Below are positions 21,664-32,911 of a stretch of DNA of 64,000 nucleotides, in pieces; the stretch's first letter is position 1; each line of letters opens with the position of its first letter. Below the pieces are notes generated by a model. It saw only the letters and a list, made by a program, of their open reading frames with translations, did no database searches and was not told where the DNA came from. The stretch lies in assembly GCA_963920525.1 (NCBI GenBank), contig OY986439.1, forward strand, positions 30,204,319 to 30,268,318, given 5' to 3'. This stretch comes from Dichetophora obliterata. Lineage: Eukaryota > Arthropoda > Insecta > Diptera > Sciomyzidae. The position numbers were made by a program, and so were the translations under genes.

Positions 21664-23170
21664 TAAGGAATATTTTTTCAAGGAATCGTTTTCGTTTATT
21701 CTACAATTACTTGTAAGCATTTTGCAATAGTAATCTAAAGCTTTTTCCAAGCTTGATGCGGTTCTAAACTTGTTTGGCTGATTCCAAGCTTGTTTGGCTG
21801 ATTGGGAAGCTATTATTCTTAAAGTATATTTGAGTAATCAAGCTTGTATTAAGCTGTATTAAAAAATGTTTAAAAGATTAAGGTATACATAAAAAAATAT
21901 TCAATTTAAATCAAAATTGTAATTAAAATCTGTAATACAAAGATTCGCTTGTACTAAAATTTATTTCAGGATAATCACGTATACAAACGGAACCAAAAGC
22001 TCTCAAAAGCAAAATGAAAAAGGTGAAATAAATTTCAGTCCACTCTAAACATTTAATCAGCCACTCCTCATTAAAGCCCAAATATGCTTTTTGCGGCTCT
22101 AATAGCTTTTAAGTACGAGCTAATGCGTGACACGTCAATTCAAGTTAGCTGAACCCGATCAATGCATCATAAAGTTTTTCATTAGCTGGTTTCTGACTCG
22201 TATTTGTTATAGCACAAATATGCATTTCTCACACATTGCTTCGTTTTATTTTGACTCCAACTCCGTATACCTTTAACGACTGCATAAAATTCATTTAAGC
22301 TCATTAAAAAGGTATGCACTCCTAACTCTATAATAAAATCAATAAATCAAAGCAACATCACTTGACGCCCACTTTAAGTGCATCGTGCAGGTAGATAGCC
22401 AAGTAGCTCAAGTAGTAGTTCGGTGGTCATTGTCAATAACTGCCTGCGTAGCGTCACATTTAAAGAAAGCCAACACCAGTTATTAACATACCAAAGAACC
22501 AAGCGATCAACAGCAATCAACGATCAATGCAGACACAAGATCACTTCCCGCTTTTCCAATAGCAGCAAAAGAGAGAAAAGATGAAAAGAGATATGCATAA
22601 ACAACTTTCTCTTACAACATAATCAAATGCACAACAACAACAACAAACTCGAATCCAATCCGCGCATTTTTATCTTCCGACCAAGAAGTGGTCAAAATAC
22701 CATTCCTGTCGTCGTCGACTAGCCGAATAGCATGTGAAAAGTGAAAAACTTGTCGGGCCTCCAAAAGCAAAAACTGGTTTCAAATGCTTGCAGCAGAGCG
22801 TGCGCAGGCGCTGATTCTAAAATGCCAAATTTATATGGGAAACAAGTCTAACAACAACAACAACAACAACGACAACAATTGCAATAGCGGCAGTGGAACT
22901 ATGGTAATAATGCCTTGAATTAATAGCCAAAGAAATCGAAGACGCTCGCAAAATTGTGCGTGGATCTCACAATGGCACGATGCGGATCACATGACACAAA
23001 TGCATAATGCTGCGCATGCGCGGCGCTCCACAAAGCAGTGGTACAACGAAGTTATTGAGACCAGAAAAACGATGTGAACGTCCTTTTTTGTGTGTTAACC
23101 CAGAGTGAAGACAGATAAACAAACAAGCCGCCCAACAAAAATTCACAAATATTAAAAAAAAAAAAAACTA
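21664..23170. other. Unique intronic region with CAA/CAG-rich islands, possible regulatory DNA
   Basis: From about 22040 the base composition becomes more balanced and repeat-free. CAACAA runs (about 22630 and 22850-22880) and ATCAACGATCAATG-like words occur, and the texture resembles fly 5' UTR or enhancer sequence. I cannot define an exon: no start codon in a good frame and no convincing splice pair. Treat it as candidate conserved non-coding DNA of the ZP gene. Confidence 0.35.
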
Positions 23171-23344
23171 AACCAGTTGCAAAATGTACATTCAACGTTA
23201 TGGCAATTTTTTAAGAAATCGCTGTTCTTTCTTTTAAGCAATGCAATTAATTTAAATAATATCGATCTGTATTCCGCATTTCGCCGATCGACTGGTTTAA
23301 TTAAGAAACTCATTTCTTTTGCTGCTCGAATAAATAAAATTGGG

Positions 23345-25775
23345 TCAATTAAGGGACAATTTAAAAATACCAAAAAGAAAGTGGTCGAAAAAAAGTTGTA
23401 CGGAAAAAGTATGTGCTGCAATGTGCCCAAAATGTGCTAACATGTGACACATTGAAAAAAATATTTATTAGTTAAGAAGCACATTTTATGTCTGAGTTGT
23501 TTTTAAAAAAAAAAAATTTCCGAAATTTGAAAATTGTGCTGTGATATGCTCGGTTTGTGCTATAATGTGTCGTGCCACAATTCTCTGAATTTACTAAATT
23601 TCACTACAAAACAGCTTATCTTCAAAATTTTCGGGCCTCTTTATAAAAACAATCAGTCTGCTAGGCGTTTAGTCGACAGTCTGGCCAACATTTTCAGTGA
23701 AAATCTGGAAGCAAGTGGCATCAACTCAAATGCCACAGCTTAATAATTGCTTGCAAGTAGGTACAAAATACTCAATGCGGCCGGTCGATCTCATGTTTGT
23801 ATTGCTTTGCTTTGACCTCATAGGAAATGTTAAGACCACAGAAAATACCATATAAAAATTCCACTGAAAAGCTAAGAGAAAGTGAACAACACTCAGAACT
23901 CATGATGCACTAACTGCCGCTGAACATCTTTCAAGCTCATCATTATCGGTAAATTCATCGCCACCAACAACTTCTTTGTGATGACTTTTGTGTGAGCGGA
24001 GGGAGGGTGGTCTGCTTATACAGGACACGCTGTCTCGCGCTGCCGTGTGCTCTCTCTTGTGTATTTTTGTATTTTTCACATTAACTCACTTTGTTTTCAT
24101 GCCGTTTTTTTTTATATCTTCGATTTGCTGCGCTGTTATCGAATTATTGGCAGCATTTATGTCAAAAGTAGCAGTGAATAAAAATAAGAGTGTCGAAAGC
24201 TATTGAAAAGTGAAACTGTGGGATAATATTGCGGTAGTGACCTTTAGATGGTTTTTATCTTCTTCTTCGTCTTCTTCTTCTTTTAAATCAAATTTCTTTT
24301 GGGCGCTGCACACTGGTTTTAACGTCGAATTAAATCATTTTTTTATGCTTTTTATGTTTTTAATTTAAATATGAAAATGTTATAATAGCATTTTTTAAAA
24401 AACCTATTTTCAAATAAGTCTGCTCAATTTTTCTGGATGAGTGGTAAGGTTGCTATATTTTGTGCTCCCAGAAGAAATCATAGGTTAAAGCCATCTTTAG
24501 GTGGATACCGCTTCTACATAATTGCTTTTATTTAAGACATTATTTTTTAAATATAAATTTGTAATGCATTTTCAACTTATTTTTTGATGAAAAATATTTT
24601 CTAATTGTTGATATACCTACACGGAGAAAACCGTTTGCTAAATTTGTATTGTGGTTAAGCAAAACTTGCGCTTGATCCTCAGCCACTTAAAAATTATGCT
24701 AAAACTCAGCAAAAACTAAATATTTGCTTGAATTTAATCAAAATTTTGCTTAGTTATTATAAACTTCAAAAGCAAATTTTTACTTAATTCAAGCAAGTAT
24801 TTGCTTAGTTATTATAAATTGAAATAGCAAATTTTAAATAGTTTTTGCTGAAATCTAGCATATTTTTGAAGTGAAATAGTTATTAACATTTAAAAAAATT
24901 TTAAAACTACCACCATCTGGAGATCTGAACCTCGGCCGCGTGAGTGTAAGTGTTTTATTCATTAAGAATAAAAGTCTGCTCGTGTGTTTAGAAGAAATCT
25001 GCTTGAATTAAGTAAAAATTTGCTATTCCAATTTATAATAACTAAGCAAATATTTGCTTGAATTAAGTAAAAATTTGCTTTTCAGTTTATAATAACATAG
25101 CAAAATTTTGATTAAATTCAAGCAAAATTTTCAAGTGATTGTAATTTAGCAATCTTTTTCTAAAATCACATTGTGATTGAGCAATATTTTGCTGAGTTGC
25201 TGTTAAGCAAAACATTTGCTTGATTCAAGCAAATAAATTTTCTCCGTGAACCTGGTTTTACTCGGGAAGTTATTTTATTCACTGTATTCAATAATGAAAA
25301 TCATGTCGCACGCAAGTTACAAAACTTCAGCGTTTAAGGTACGAAGCCCTGAATTGGTTGAGAATAGTTAAAGGTATTTTTTTCTGTTTACGCCTGATTT
25401 TCACTGAAAATGTTGGCCAGACTATCGACTAAAAGCTTAGCAGATTGCTTGTTTTTGTAAAGAAGAGGCGCGGATGCGAAGAATTTTTGAAGATAAGTTG
25501 TTGTAAAGTGTAATTTTGTAATTTTGAAGAGTTGTGGTATGGCACATTATAGCACAAATTGAGCACATTACGGCACAATTTTTAAATTTTAGATAATAAA
25601 CAATTTTAAAACAAAACTCAGCCATAAAATGTGATTCTTTAGAAATAAATTTGTTTTAAATGTGCCACATAATATCAAATTTGGGGCACATTGCAGCACA
25701 TACTTTTTTCCGTAAAACTTTTTTTGACCACTTTCGTTTTGGTTTTTTTAAATTGTCGCTCAAAGTTATGAAAAA
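23345..25775. mobile_element. Inverted-repeat element with arms of about 390 bp and a nested insertion
   Basis: The left arm (23345-23735) is the diverged reverse complement of the right arm (25385-25775). Landmarks are GAAAGTGGTCGAAAAAAAGT against ACTTTTTTTGACCACTTTCG, GTATGTGCTGCAATGTGCCC against GGGCACATTGCAGCACATAC, and GGCCAACATTTTCAGTGAAA against TTTCACTGAAAATGTTGGCC. GTGCTATAATGTG words recur in both arms. Both arms translate to a similar short Cys-rich peptide (NCAVxCSxCAIMC) interrupted by stops, perhaps a trace of a coding ancestor. The element at 24620-25248 lies in its loop. Confidence 0.75.
24620..25248. mobile_element. CACGGAGAAAA-terminated foldback with AAGCAAAT repeats
   Basis: The ends CACGGAGAAAA and TTTTCTCCGTG are exact inverted repeats. 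The two arms consist of oppositely oriented copies of a roughly 63-bp unit built from ATTTGCTT / AAGCAAAT and TTATTATAAA words; AAATATTTGCTTG recurs many times. The centre (about 24900-24960) is a short unique GC-richer stretch. Non-coding. Confidence 0.75.
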
Positions 25776-27018
25776 AACAAGATTATGCTTGGTTTTCACT
25801 ATTTCATTTTCAGTGGTCAGTTGTGGTCAATCAAATTGAAAATAGCAACATGTTGACATTTTTTCTAGCTTTGGCAATCTTGGAAAATTGAAAATAAATA
25901 AATTATTAAATGGAGTTTTATTAAGGCGATATTTCAGGTGATAAACTTTTGTGTCGTCATAAAAATGACATTGTGAAAACCAAGCCTTAGTATTAAACGG
26001 AATGAAAATACACTTTTTATGCGGATTTATTTAATATATAGGAAAAAAAAACAGCTGCTATCTTATTTGTTTGTGGCGTAAAAATCAAAAACCAAAGACT
26101 CCACGTATTTCTTAATAAAATTACCTAAAAAAAGCTATAAAAGTTAAAAATGTTCAAAAATTTACGAATTACGAAAAAATTACCTTAAAACTTTTCACAT
26201 TTGAAATTTAAGAAAAATAAATAGACGTTCTAAATAAACAGGAAATGTCTTAGAAGTAGCAGAAAAAAGATGGCATGTCATTGAAATCTTAGCCCTGGTA
26301 ATCAGGTTTCCCCATTAATTGATGGACACTACTCAGATTGCTTAGGTTTCCCCGTCACCTGTTCTCAAATTCCAAAGGTAACAGTATATTGATCCGGTAG
26401 TTGCTTACCTGCCTGACATTTACTGTTTGAAATTATCGAGAATTTTATCTACCATCACTCTCTTAGTATTTTACGAGAGTTACCAACCCGAGTTAAACAT
26501 GGTGTAACTCGCACCGACCTTTCTGGTCTCCAACCACAGCCAGTACGTACCCCCCGAAGGACACCAGCCCATGACAATCAATACCCGGGCAAAAGGTTCT
26601 AACAAACAAGGCTCTTCAACATCCCGTCTACAGACCAAAAGTTTTTAGAACATTTATATTTGACTGTGACACATTCAGTCACTAGAATTTTTCATGACTA
26701 GGTTAATATAACTATTGGTTTCCCGATAATTTAATACCACAACAGAACCACAATTCTAATTACGCAACTTCGTTAGTTTAATTAAGGCTTATTAGAAGCC
26801 TCTTTCAGAAAACTAGGAAGCGTGCCGTAGTATATCAATTGGCCTATACTAAGGTCAAGGATTCTATGCCTCTTACATAGAACACTTATTGTAAAACAAA
26901 GGTCTGCACTCAACGATAGATCAGGTCTCCTCGTCTTGATGGATGACTGCCCCTGTACTTCAAGTTGGATTGGATTGATCGTCCATCGAAAGCGTTACAA
27001 TTCTATATTTTATGATAA
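25776..27018. other. Intronic sequence, low-grade repeat remnants
   Basis: The first part is AT-rich. From about 26290 to 27000 the composition is more even and resembles a decayed element 3' region, with words such as GGTTTCCCC repeated at 26307 and 26347. I found no coding frame with family resemblance. Confidence 0.35.
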
Positions 27019-27240
27019 CTGTTGTTGTTTCTTTGGAAAAGATTCGTTAGAACAATTAATTGTTCTAACTTTGACCTAAGGCTCAATAAACGATTTTAAA
27101 CTATCAAACAACTAGAATTTGTATTTTAAATCAAGTATGATTTAAACTACCAAACATTTAGAATTTGTATTTAAATCATATAAAATCAACATAATAAATA
27201 ACAAGGTCATTTGGAAAAAACTTTAATTTTATGATAACTT
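27019..27240 (+). repeat. Dispersed partial copy of the 565-bp repeat
   Basis: This stretch matches about 220 bp of the tandem unit at 45906-49630, from the GTTGTTGTTTCTTTGG word through the GTTAGAACAATT palindrome, the repeated TTTAAACTA-CAAACA words and GGTCATTT-GGAAAAAAC. Several substitutions and small indels separate it from the array. Confidence 0.8.
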
Positions 27241-27399
27241 AATACCATGACCCTGCCTTCTCCAAGATTTAGCACCAACAACCAAGGTTCAAGTTGGACC
27301 TTTACTTTTGCAGAAATCAGATGAATCATTCAAGAGCCGTGCACCAAGAATGAACTCATTTTGAGATCAATTCATGGGCCGTGCCCCATGAACTCTCCA

Positions 27400-27590
27400 C
27401 CCAATATCCAACCATCACCCTTTTTTCTGGCTTTGAACAGGCAGACATTCCGAAGGCACTCTGGCGAGTTTTTCTTAAAGAACAGAACGATTCGTGTCAT
27501 AGTTGCCGACATTTCGTCCGAGGAGCACGCCATCAACACAGGAGTACCGCAGGGTTTAGTTCTATCCCGGCTGTTTAGAGCTGTGTAAAT
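27400..27590 (+). pseudogene. Tiny non-LTR reverse transcriptase fragment
   Basis: The reading TIRVIVADISSEEHAINTGVPQGLVLS (about 27490-27570) contains the GVPQG motif of reverse transcriptase with the usual upstream strand pattern. A second frame upstream (FEQADIPKALWRVFLKEQN) fits the same region after a frameshift. Nothing else of the element is recognisable. Confidence 0.55.
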
Positions 27591-27599
27591 TGAAAATAA

Positions 27600-29380
27600 A
27601 TCTTCATCGACACTACTTCATCTATCTACCCTCCAACTAACTATCACCCATCTTCCGAATCACCGCAATGCTAACACATTTATAAGGACATCCCCTCAGC
27701 GTTGGTTCAATCTAAATAAAAAAAAATCTCAGTATCTCAATTTAATACTGTGTTGTATGAAATACGTTCTTCTCCATATGCTGAAACAGTTATCATGCCT
27801 TTAAAATTAACGTAAACAAATTTTTTACCTCAACACCTGACCTTAGTGGTTGTCTATAATACCTCTCTTCCAAATTTCAAAGCAATCCGTGAAGAGCTTT
27901 CAGAAATGTGCGACATTTTTCATATAAAATCCAAAATTTCAATACAAAAAAGCTCACTAACCAGCTCGTACTTGAAATATCTACAATCGACCAAGTAGTC
28001 AATTTTAATCATTTCTGAAAAAATAGGCATTGCTATAGTTCTACCACGCCCATTTTTGATGCAGCTTCCGACAGTAACGATACAAACTAAATTACCAAAT
28101 GTATGTCTAATACGTGACCATTGGTCAAATGGAGTCTCCAAGCTCAATTGAACTTAATAATCAACACCAAATATATGTTTTACTTTAGGGGTGGTCAAAG
28201 TAGCCCATAGAAGCAGTGGCGGATCCAAAGATAAATTTTGGGGGGTAAAAATTGCGCTATAGTACTACCACGCCCATTTTTGATACTGTTTCCGACAGTA
28301 ACGATACAAACTAAATTACCAAATATATGTCTAATACGAATAAAACCGCATTTTTATTAATTTGTGGGCCGTAAAAGGGACCGTGGCAAAATTTTTAAAA
28401 TTTACAAACCATCCTCACATAAATACCAACAAAATAAAAAATTCCATGAGTGCATCGGCATCCAACGAACACCATTTCATTTTTATTTATAAAGATTTAT
28501 TTTTGTTTTTAATAAAAATATTTTTATCAAGATCAATTTTCGAAGTTTGGTAGGTCAAAAGTAAAGTGCAAATATAATATTAAGTTTTAAAAAGGTAATA
28601 AAAGTCTACAGCAAAGTGAAAGTTAATGATCATCCAAAATTAGGTAGAAAATAAATCAAAAATTTATCTATTTGTCTTATTTTTAAAATCAGTGATTCGC
28701 CCGTGTACAAAAATTAAAATTATACTAGGATTTTAATCCGAATAATTTAGGATAACCGGATACTTTTACTATTCATGCCTGACGGAAATTATAAAAACAA
28801 TGATATTTTAACTTATTCGATCTACTCGTTCAATGCAAAATTTAACATAAGAGTGTTGAATATTATTTACGATTACTTAACACTTATGTATTATATGAAA
28901 TAATTTAACTTTTAGTTATTATCAAAGCCCCTATTTCCCCCCCCCCTCCTCTTTCTTTGGGAAGTTTCTTTGTGTGACAAGAGAATAAAAAACTTATAAA
29001 TTATCAGTGTTGACAAAAAAATTTATAACGCAATGTAAAAAATATATAATCATTTAACCAATTTCTTTAGTATATTTTTTAATTAAATAGGAGGGGTTTT
29101 AACTAAAGAAATTTACCTCAATTGATGCCTTTCGCAAAAAAAATATCAAGAGAATCTTATTGCTTTGAGAGAAACTTATTGCTTTGCATTAGTAGCTTAA
29201 CAGCAATTTGCTTAAAAGTATTGCATAAAGTTTCTTAGAAAAAGAAAAACAATAATAAAACCTAACCACTCGAACCAAATCAATGGCACTGACACTTGGC
29301 AGCATGTCAACCTGACATCACATGCATGACTTCCCAAGTGACTTCAATTCAAACCAATCCAAATAAATAACAAAACTTAC
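27600..29380. other. Intronic sequence with a 75-bp direct duplication
   Basis: Two direct copies of a roughly 75-bp segment lie at about 28039-28113 and 28262-28337 (CTACCACGCCCATTTTTGAT, then TTCCGACAGTAACGATAC, then CTAAATTACCAAAT). The style (CACGCCCA, AACGATACAAAC) resembles the Helitron-like family at 43108. The rest, including the C-run near 28938, shows nothing I can assign. The last 100 bp lead to the splice donor of the signal-peptide exon. Confidence 0.45.
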
Positions 29381-29440
29381 CTGAAGTGAAAGGAAGATCG
29401 CGATCGTCAGCCAAATATTTTTGATCCTCATTTTGCGCAT
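29381..29440 (-). CDS. dyl: ZP-domain gene, first coding exon (start codon and signal peptide)
   Basis: Sixty coding bases encode MRKMRIKN followed by IWLTIAIFLSLQ, a basic start and hydrophobic core of a signal peptide. The exon ends CTTCAG and is followed by a consensus donor GTAAGT (29375-29380 on the plus strand as ACTTAC). It joins in phase 0 to the exon at 1793-1988, which supplies IAIA-EEVD, completing a standard signal peptide for a secreted membrane protein. The start at 29440 is the first ATG after the splice acceptor; a second in-frame ATG lies at codon 4. It is too short for ORF finding. Evidence is sequence logic, not transcripts. Confidence 0.8.
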
Positions 29441-29465
29441 CTTGAGTTCTTGGTCACGTTATGAG
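29441..29465 (-). other. 5' UTR part of the signal-peptide exon with upstream 3' splice site
   Basis: Twenty-five non-coding bases precede the start codon. Directly upstream on the minus strand is a strong pyrimidine tract (about 30 nt of T and C) ending in CTACTTATAG, an excellent splice acceptor. The gene therefore should have a further 5' non-coding exon to the right. Confidence 0.65.
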
Positions 29466-30760
29466 CTATAAGTAGAGAAAAGAAAAAAGAAAAAACCACT
29501 GATGTTATATCAAAAGAAAATAAGAAATCAATTTCAATAAGAGAAGTAAGTGAAAGCATTTTACATTTGTTTGCTCTATTTATATAAGTTTTTTTTTAAC
29601 TTTTATATGTAAACACAGAGCAAACAATTTATTGAATTTTATATGTACTCTTAAGTGGCATAAAATAGTTTCTATTGATTTAACATTTTTCACAGATTGA
29701 GCAAAAGTTGATTTGTTTTTTCTATTAATTAATTTAGCGTGTGATCTTTCACTTTGCTAATGTTTGCCTGACATGCCTGCAAGTAATTTTTAAATGGTAA
29801 TATTGGAAAGATAGGTATAATTTATAACTAACGAGCTTTACTTTTGTACTCGATGGCCTCAAGCAATTAACAAACTGAACATTTTTCCTCTCTTTGTACT
29901 GAGTATGAGTAGTAAGAAGTTAAAAAAGCAAACAAATTTGAGAAACTGAAAAAAACAATATTTACAAACAGTAATCTGTGCGGTAGTGAAACTAAAAGTA
30001 ATTTGCTTTAGTTGAGCTGCTGCTACGCATGCTTAAATGATGTGTTAAAAAAAAACAACAAACAATCAAACTATGCACTAATTAATCGAAATTGTCAGCT
30101 TAAACAATTAGCAGCTATTTTGTGAAATCAATGCTTGATTAAACAGTTTGTTTTTTTTTGTTTTCTTTTCATGTTCATGAATTTCTCATAAATTGGTTGG
30201 GTTTTTTTTTATGTTTGACAACGAAAGTGTCACTTTCATCTCAACACTTAACACAAGCATGTAGCTAGATTTTATAGTAATTGTTCTCTAGTGCAAAAAA
30301 TTGTTGTTGGGCACCACTCATTAGCTGCTTGTGCTTGGCTAAAAATAAAAATAATAAAACAATCTAACAAAGTGCTAATAGCTCTTTAGTGAAGTGGGTC
30401 AAAATAAGATATGTTAAACGTGACACTGAACAATTTTTGCTATGCAGCTTGCGATGTTATGATTTGTTTTAGTTGTTGTTGTTGTTGCGGTTGTTGTTAT
30501 CGTTGTAAGTGAAATTGTAACCTTAAGTTGACGCAAAAATGAATTAGCAAATGAAATGAAAATGCACGAAAAGTCATGTCATGTCAAATCCTAAGCATCG
30601 CTGTTTGCAGTGCAAAACAAAAGACTTAAGACACGAACTCGTTTTTAGCATCAACTTAAACAAGAATGATAGATATATTATTTCTATGATTTTTGCGCAA
30701 TATTGAATAGCTTTATTGAGACAGTCTTGAATTTGACAGCTTTCGTTAAAAAACCTATTA
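29466..30760. other. Upstream intron of the ZP gene, unique AT-rich DNA
   Basis: There is no recognised transposon. It contains T runs and a GTT microsatellite (about 30474-30506). A motif AAAGACTTAAGACACGAACT (about 30619) recurs at 39786 and, inverted, at 41540. It could hold regulatory DNA, but nothing specific can be claimed. Confidence 0.4.
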
Positions 30761-30761
30761 T

Positions 30762-32740
30762 TTTGTATTACGTATTATAAATTTTATCGTGGTTTTCAAA
30801 CATTAAATAAAAATCGGTATATATTGAATAAATTTTTAATTTTATTATTTTAAGCATTTTATACCAAAATGCATTTATCATGATGATCAAATTATCTGCA
30901 CTGTTTCACAAATGTAGTTTTTCTTTTTCGTAAATGTTTAGTAATGGTTTCGTAAACTTTTTTGTTTTAGTAAAAACTGAAGGCATTGGATAAAGATAAT
31001 GAAAAAATGGTTAAGGCAAGGAAAGGATAATATATTAAATTTGGTTTTTAATTACTAAATTACATAATTACTTAACTACCTAATAACTCAATTACTCAAT
31101 TAAACTACAATGTAAATTTAAGTGACGTAACGCCATATCAAAAAGCCTAATAAAAATAAGTTTTTGTGTTCATAAAAAACTTTGTAGCACTGTATATTTT
31201 GAAAACATAGTAACATTGTAAAAATGTGCATAACAAAATATTCGTTAGAAATTCAGTTATATGCAAAATTACATTTAAATTGACAGTAAAAGGTTATTCG
31301 TAATGGTTGATATACGCTCCTTTATTGTAAATAAATACAAAAGTGGTTTAAGTTGTGGTGTAATCTTACGCAATTTGTCACATGTAGGAGTGAAGAGAAA
31401 TTACGAATATGATACGATTAAGCGATTTCTGGATACTGGCCCCATACAAGACCATAAGAAAAGTGGGGGGAAACGGAATGTCCGTACCGCGAATACGATT
31501 AAAATACTGAGAGAATGAATTCGACGAAATTGTGACCGTTCAGAACGAAAGACGGCCAAAAATATAGGAATGAACCGAAAATCTTTAAGGCTCCTTTTGC
31601 GTTGCGACCTCAATATGGAAGCCGTTAAAAAAAAGAAAATGGCCTTACTAACACAACCGTGGACAAGCGATTGCAAAGAACGAAATTTATCCTTTCTTGG
31701 CACGCTGGAGATGATATCGTTTTTTTCGACGAAAAACTCCTCGTACTGGAGGCACCAAACCACACTCAAAATGACAGGTTACGGGCAGTATCATACAAGG
31801 ACATCCCAAATGACAGTATGTGCCAAGATACCAAAACTCGTCAATCATTATGGTCTGGGATACGATATCTAGAAAAGGTAAATTGCCGGTAGTCTTCATT
31901 GACAAAGGTATAAAAATAAACGCTCAGTATTACCAAGAAGAAGTCTTGCAGAACAATCTGAAGCCTAGCGTAGAGGCCATGAATGGAACCGAATACTATT
32001 GCTTCCAGCAAGATGGCGCACCTGCCCACACCGCTAAAATGGTTCAAGACTGGTGTGAGCACAACTTAACAGATTTTATACCTAAAGATGAATGGCCTCC
32101 TAGCTCACCAGACTGCTATCCCTTGGACTTTTGCATATGGAGATATATGGTATAGCGACTTAAGGAGTTTAAAGCTGCTATTATTTATGTATGGAACAAA
32201 ATACCGTTGGTAGTAGTGCGTGCTGTGTGTAACAATTTTTATTGCATACTTCGGCTGGTGTCTAATAAAGGGCTGGCCATCGAGTAATTGTCATATAAAT
32301 CAAATAATATTTACCCTTTAATATTTGTGCATTCATATTTCTTAAAATAAAATTAAGCTTTATTGATAAAACATACTTTGTTTTTGTATCAACACAAATC
32401 TGTCACACTGTATGTTATTTTAAGCCCTTCTAAAACATTTGTATACAAAAAGTCTTGCCAATTGAGAGAGTTTTGCAATTTTTTTAATCCAAGTCAAAAA
32501 TCACTTTCGTTTTTTGTAAAGTAACGCCAACACTTATTTTTGCTTATATCTTTAAATCTTTAGGACTAATTGTTGCCATTGTTTTAACTTAATATAGTGC
32601 TGCCTAATTACTACGCAAACATAAAAAACTTTTTAAAAATTAGACTTTTACATTCTTTTTTTTAATATTTCTTCGTAAAAAACGTACGTAACGCCAGTTT
32701 GGAAATGTCTATCCGCAAAGCAAAACAATTGAAGACCGAT
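30762..32740 (+). mobile_element. Decayed Tc1/mariner-type (maT-like) transposon related to the TGGGCATTTCC MITEs
   Basis: The transposase remnant (31303-32275) is flanked on the left by about 245 bp (30870-31115) that match the reverse complement of the MITE copies at 36677 and 42122, such as CATTTACGAAAAAG and GACAATACATTAAATTTG in complement. On the right a GTAACGCCAGTTTGGAAATGTCTA sequence near 32695-32718 resembles the MITE terminus (GTTACG, then GGAAATGCCCA). The left terminus is eroded. This suggests a full-length parent of the MITE family. Confidence 0.55.
31303..32275 (+). pseudogene. maT-like (Tc1/mariner superfamily) transposase, frameshifted
   Basis: The N-terminal helix-turn-helix part is at 31303-31518 (VDIRSFIVNKYKSGLSCGVILRNL). 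It is followed by a stop and then by pieces in different frames: the first catalytic Asp in DDIVFFDEKLLVLEAP (about 31709-31757), then GTEYYCFQQDGAPAHTAK with the second Asp, and KDEWPPSSPDCYPLD with the third. The second and third Asp are 37 residues apart, as in the DD37D (maT) group rather than DD34D mariner. At least two frameshifts and two stops make it inactive. Translation continues weakly to about 32275. Confidence 0.85.
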
Positions 32741-32911
32741 TGAACGGGTTGGCATTGTTGAATTTGCATCGTTACGTGCGAAAATGTAATCGAAATTATG
32801 TTGAAAGAGCCAAGAAACATTAATATAATTTTATAATAAAAAACGCAACTGATTGGATTTACTGATTATTTATTTAATAAGTATACTATGCATATATATA
32901 TATATATATAT

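Larger units (their letters stand above)
1989..29380 (-). other. Long first coding intron of the ZP gene, filled with transposons
   Basis: The interval between the two splice sites is about 27.4 kb. It begins with GTAAGT at 29375-29380 and ends with the acceptor next to 1988, both on the minus strand. It contains the inverted-repeat elements, retrotransposons, hexamer array and SINE listed separately. I found no other host exon inside it. That both ends belong to one gene rests on the signal-peptide sequence and on frame agreement, not on transcript data. Confidence 0.75.
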
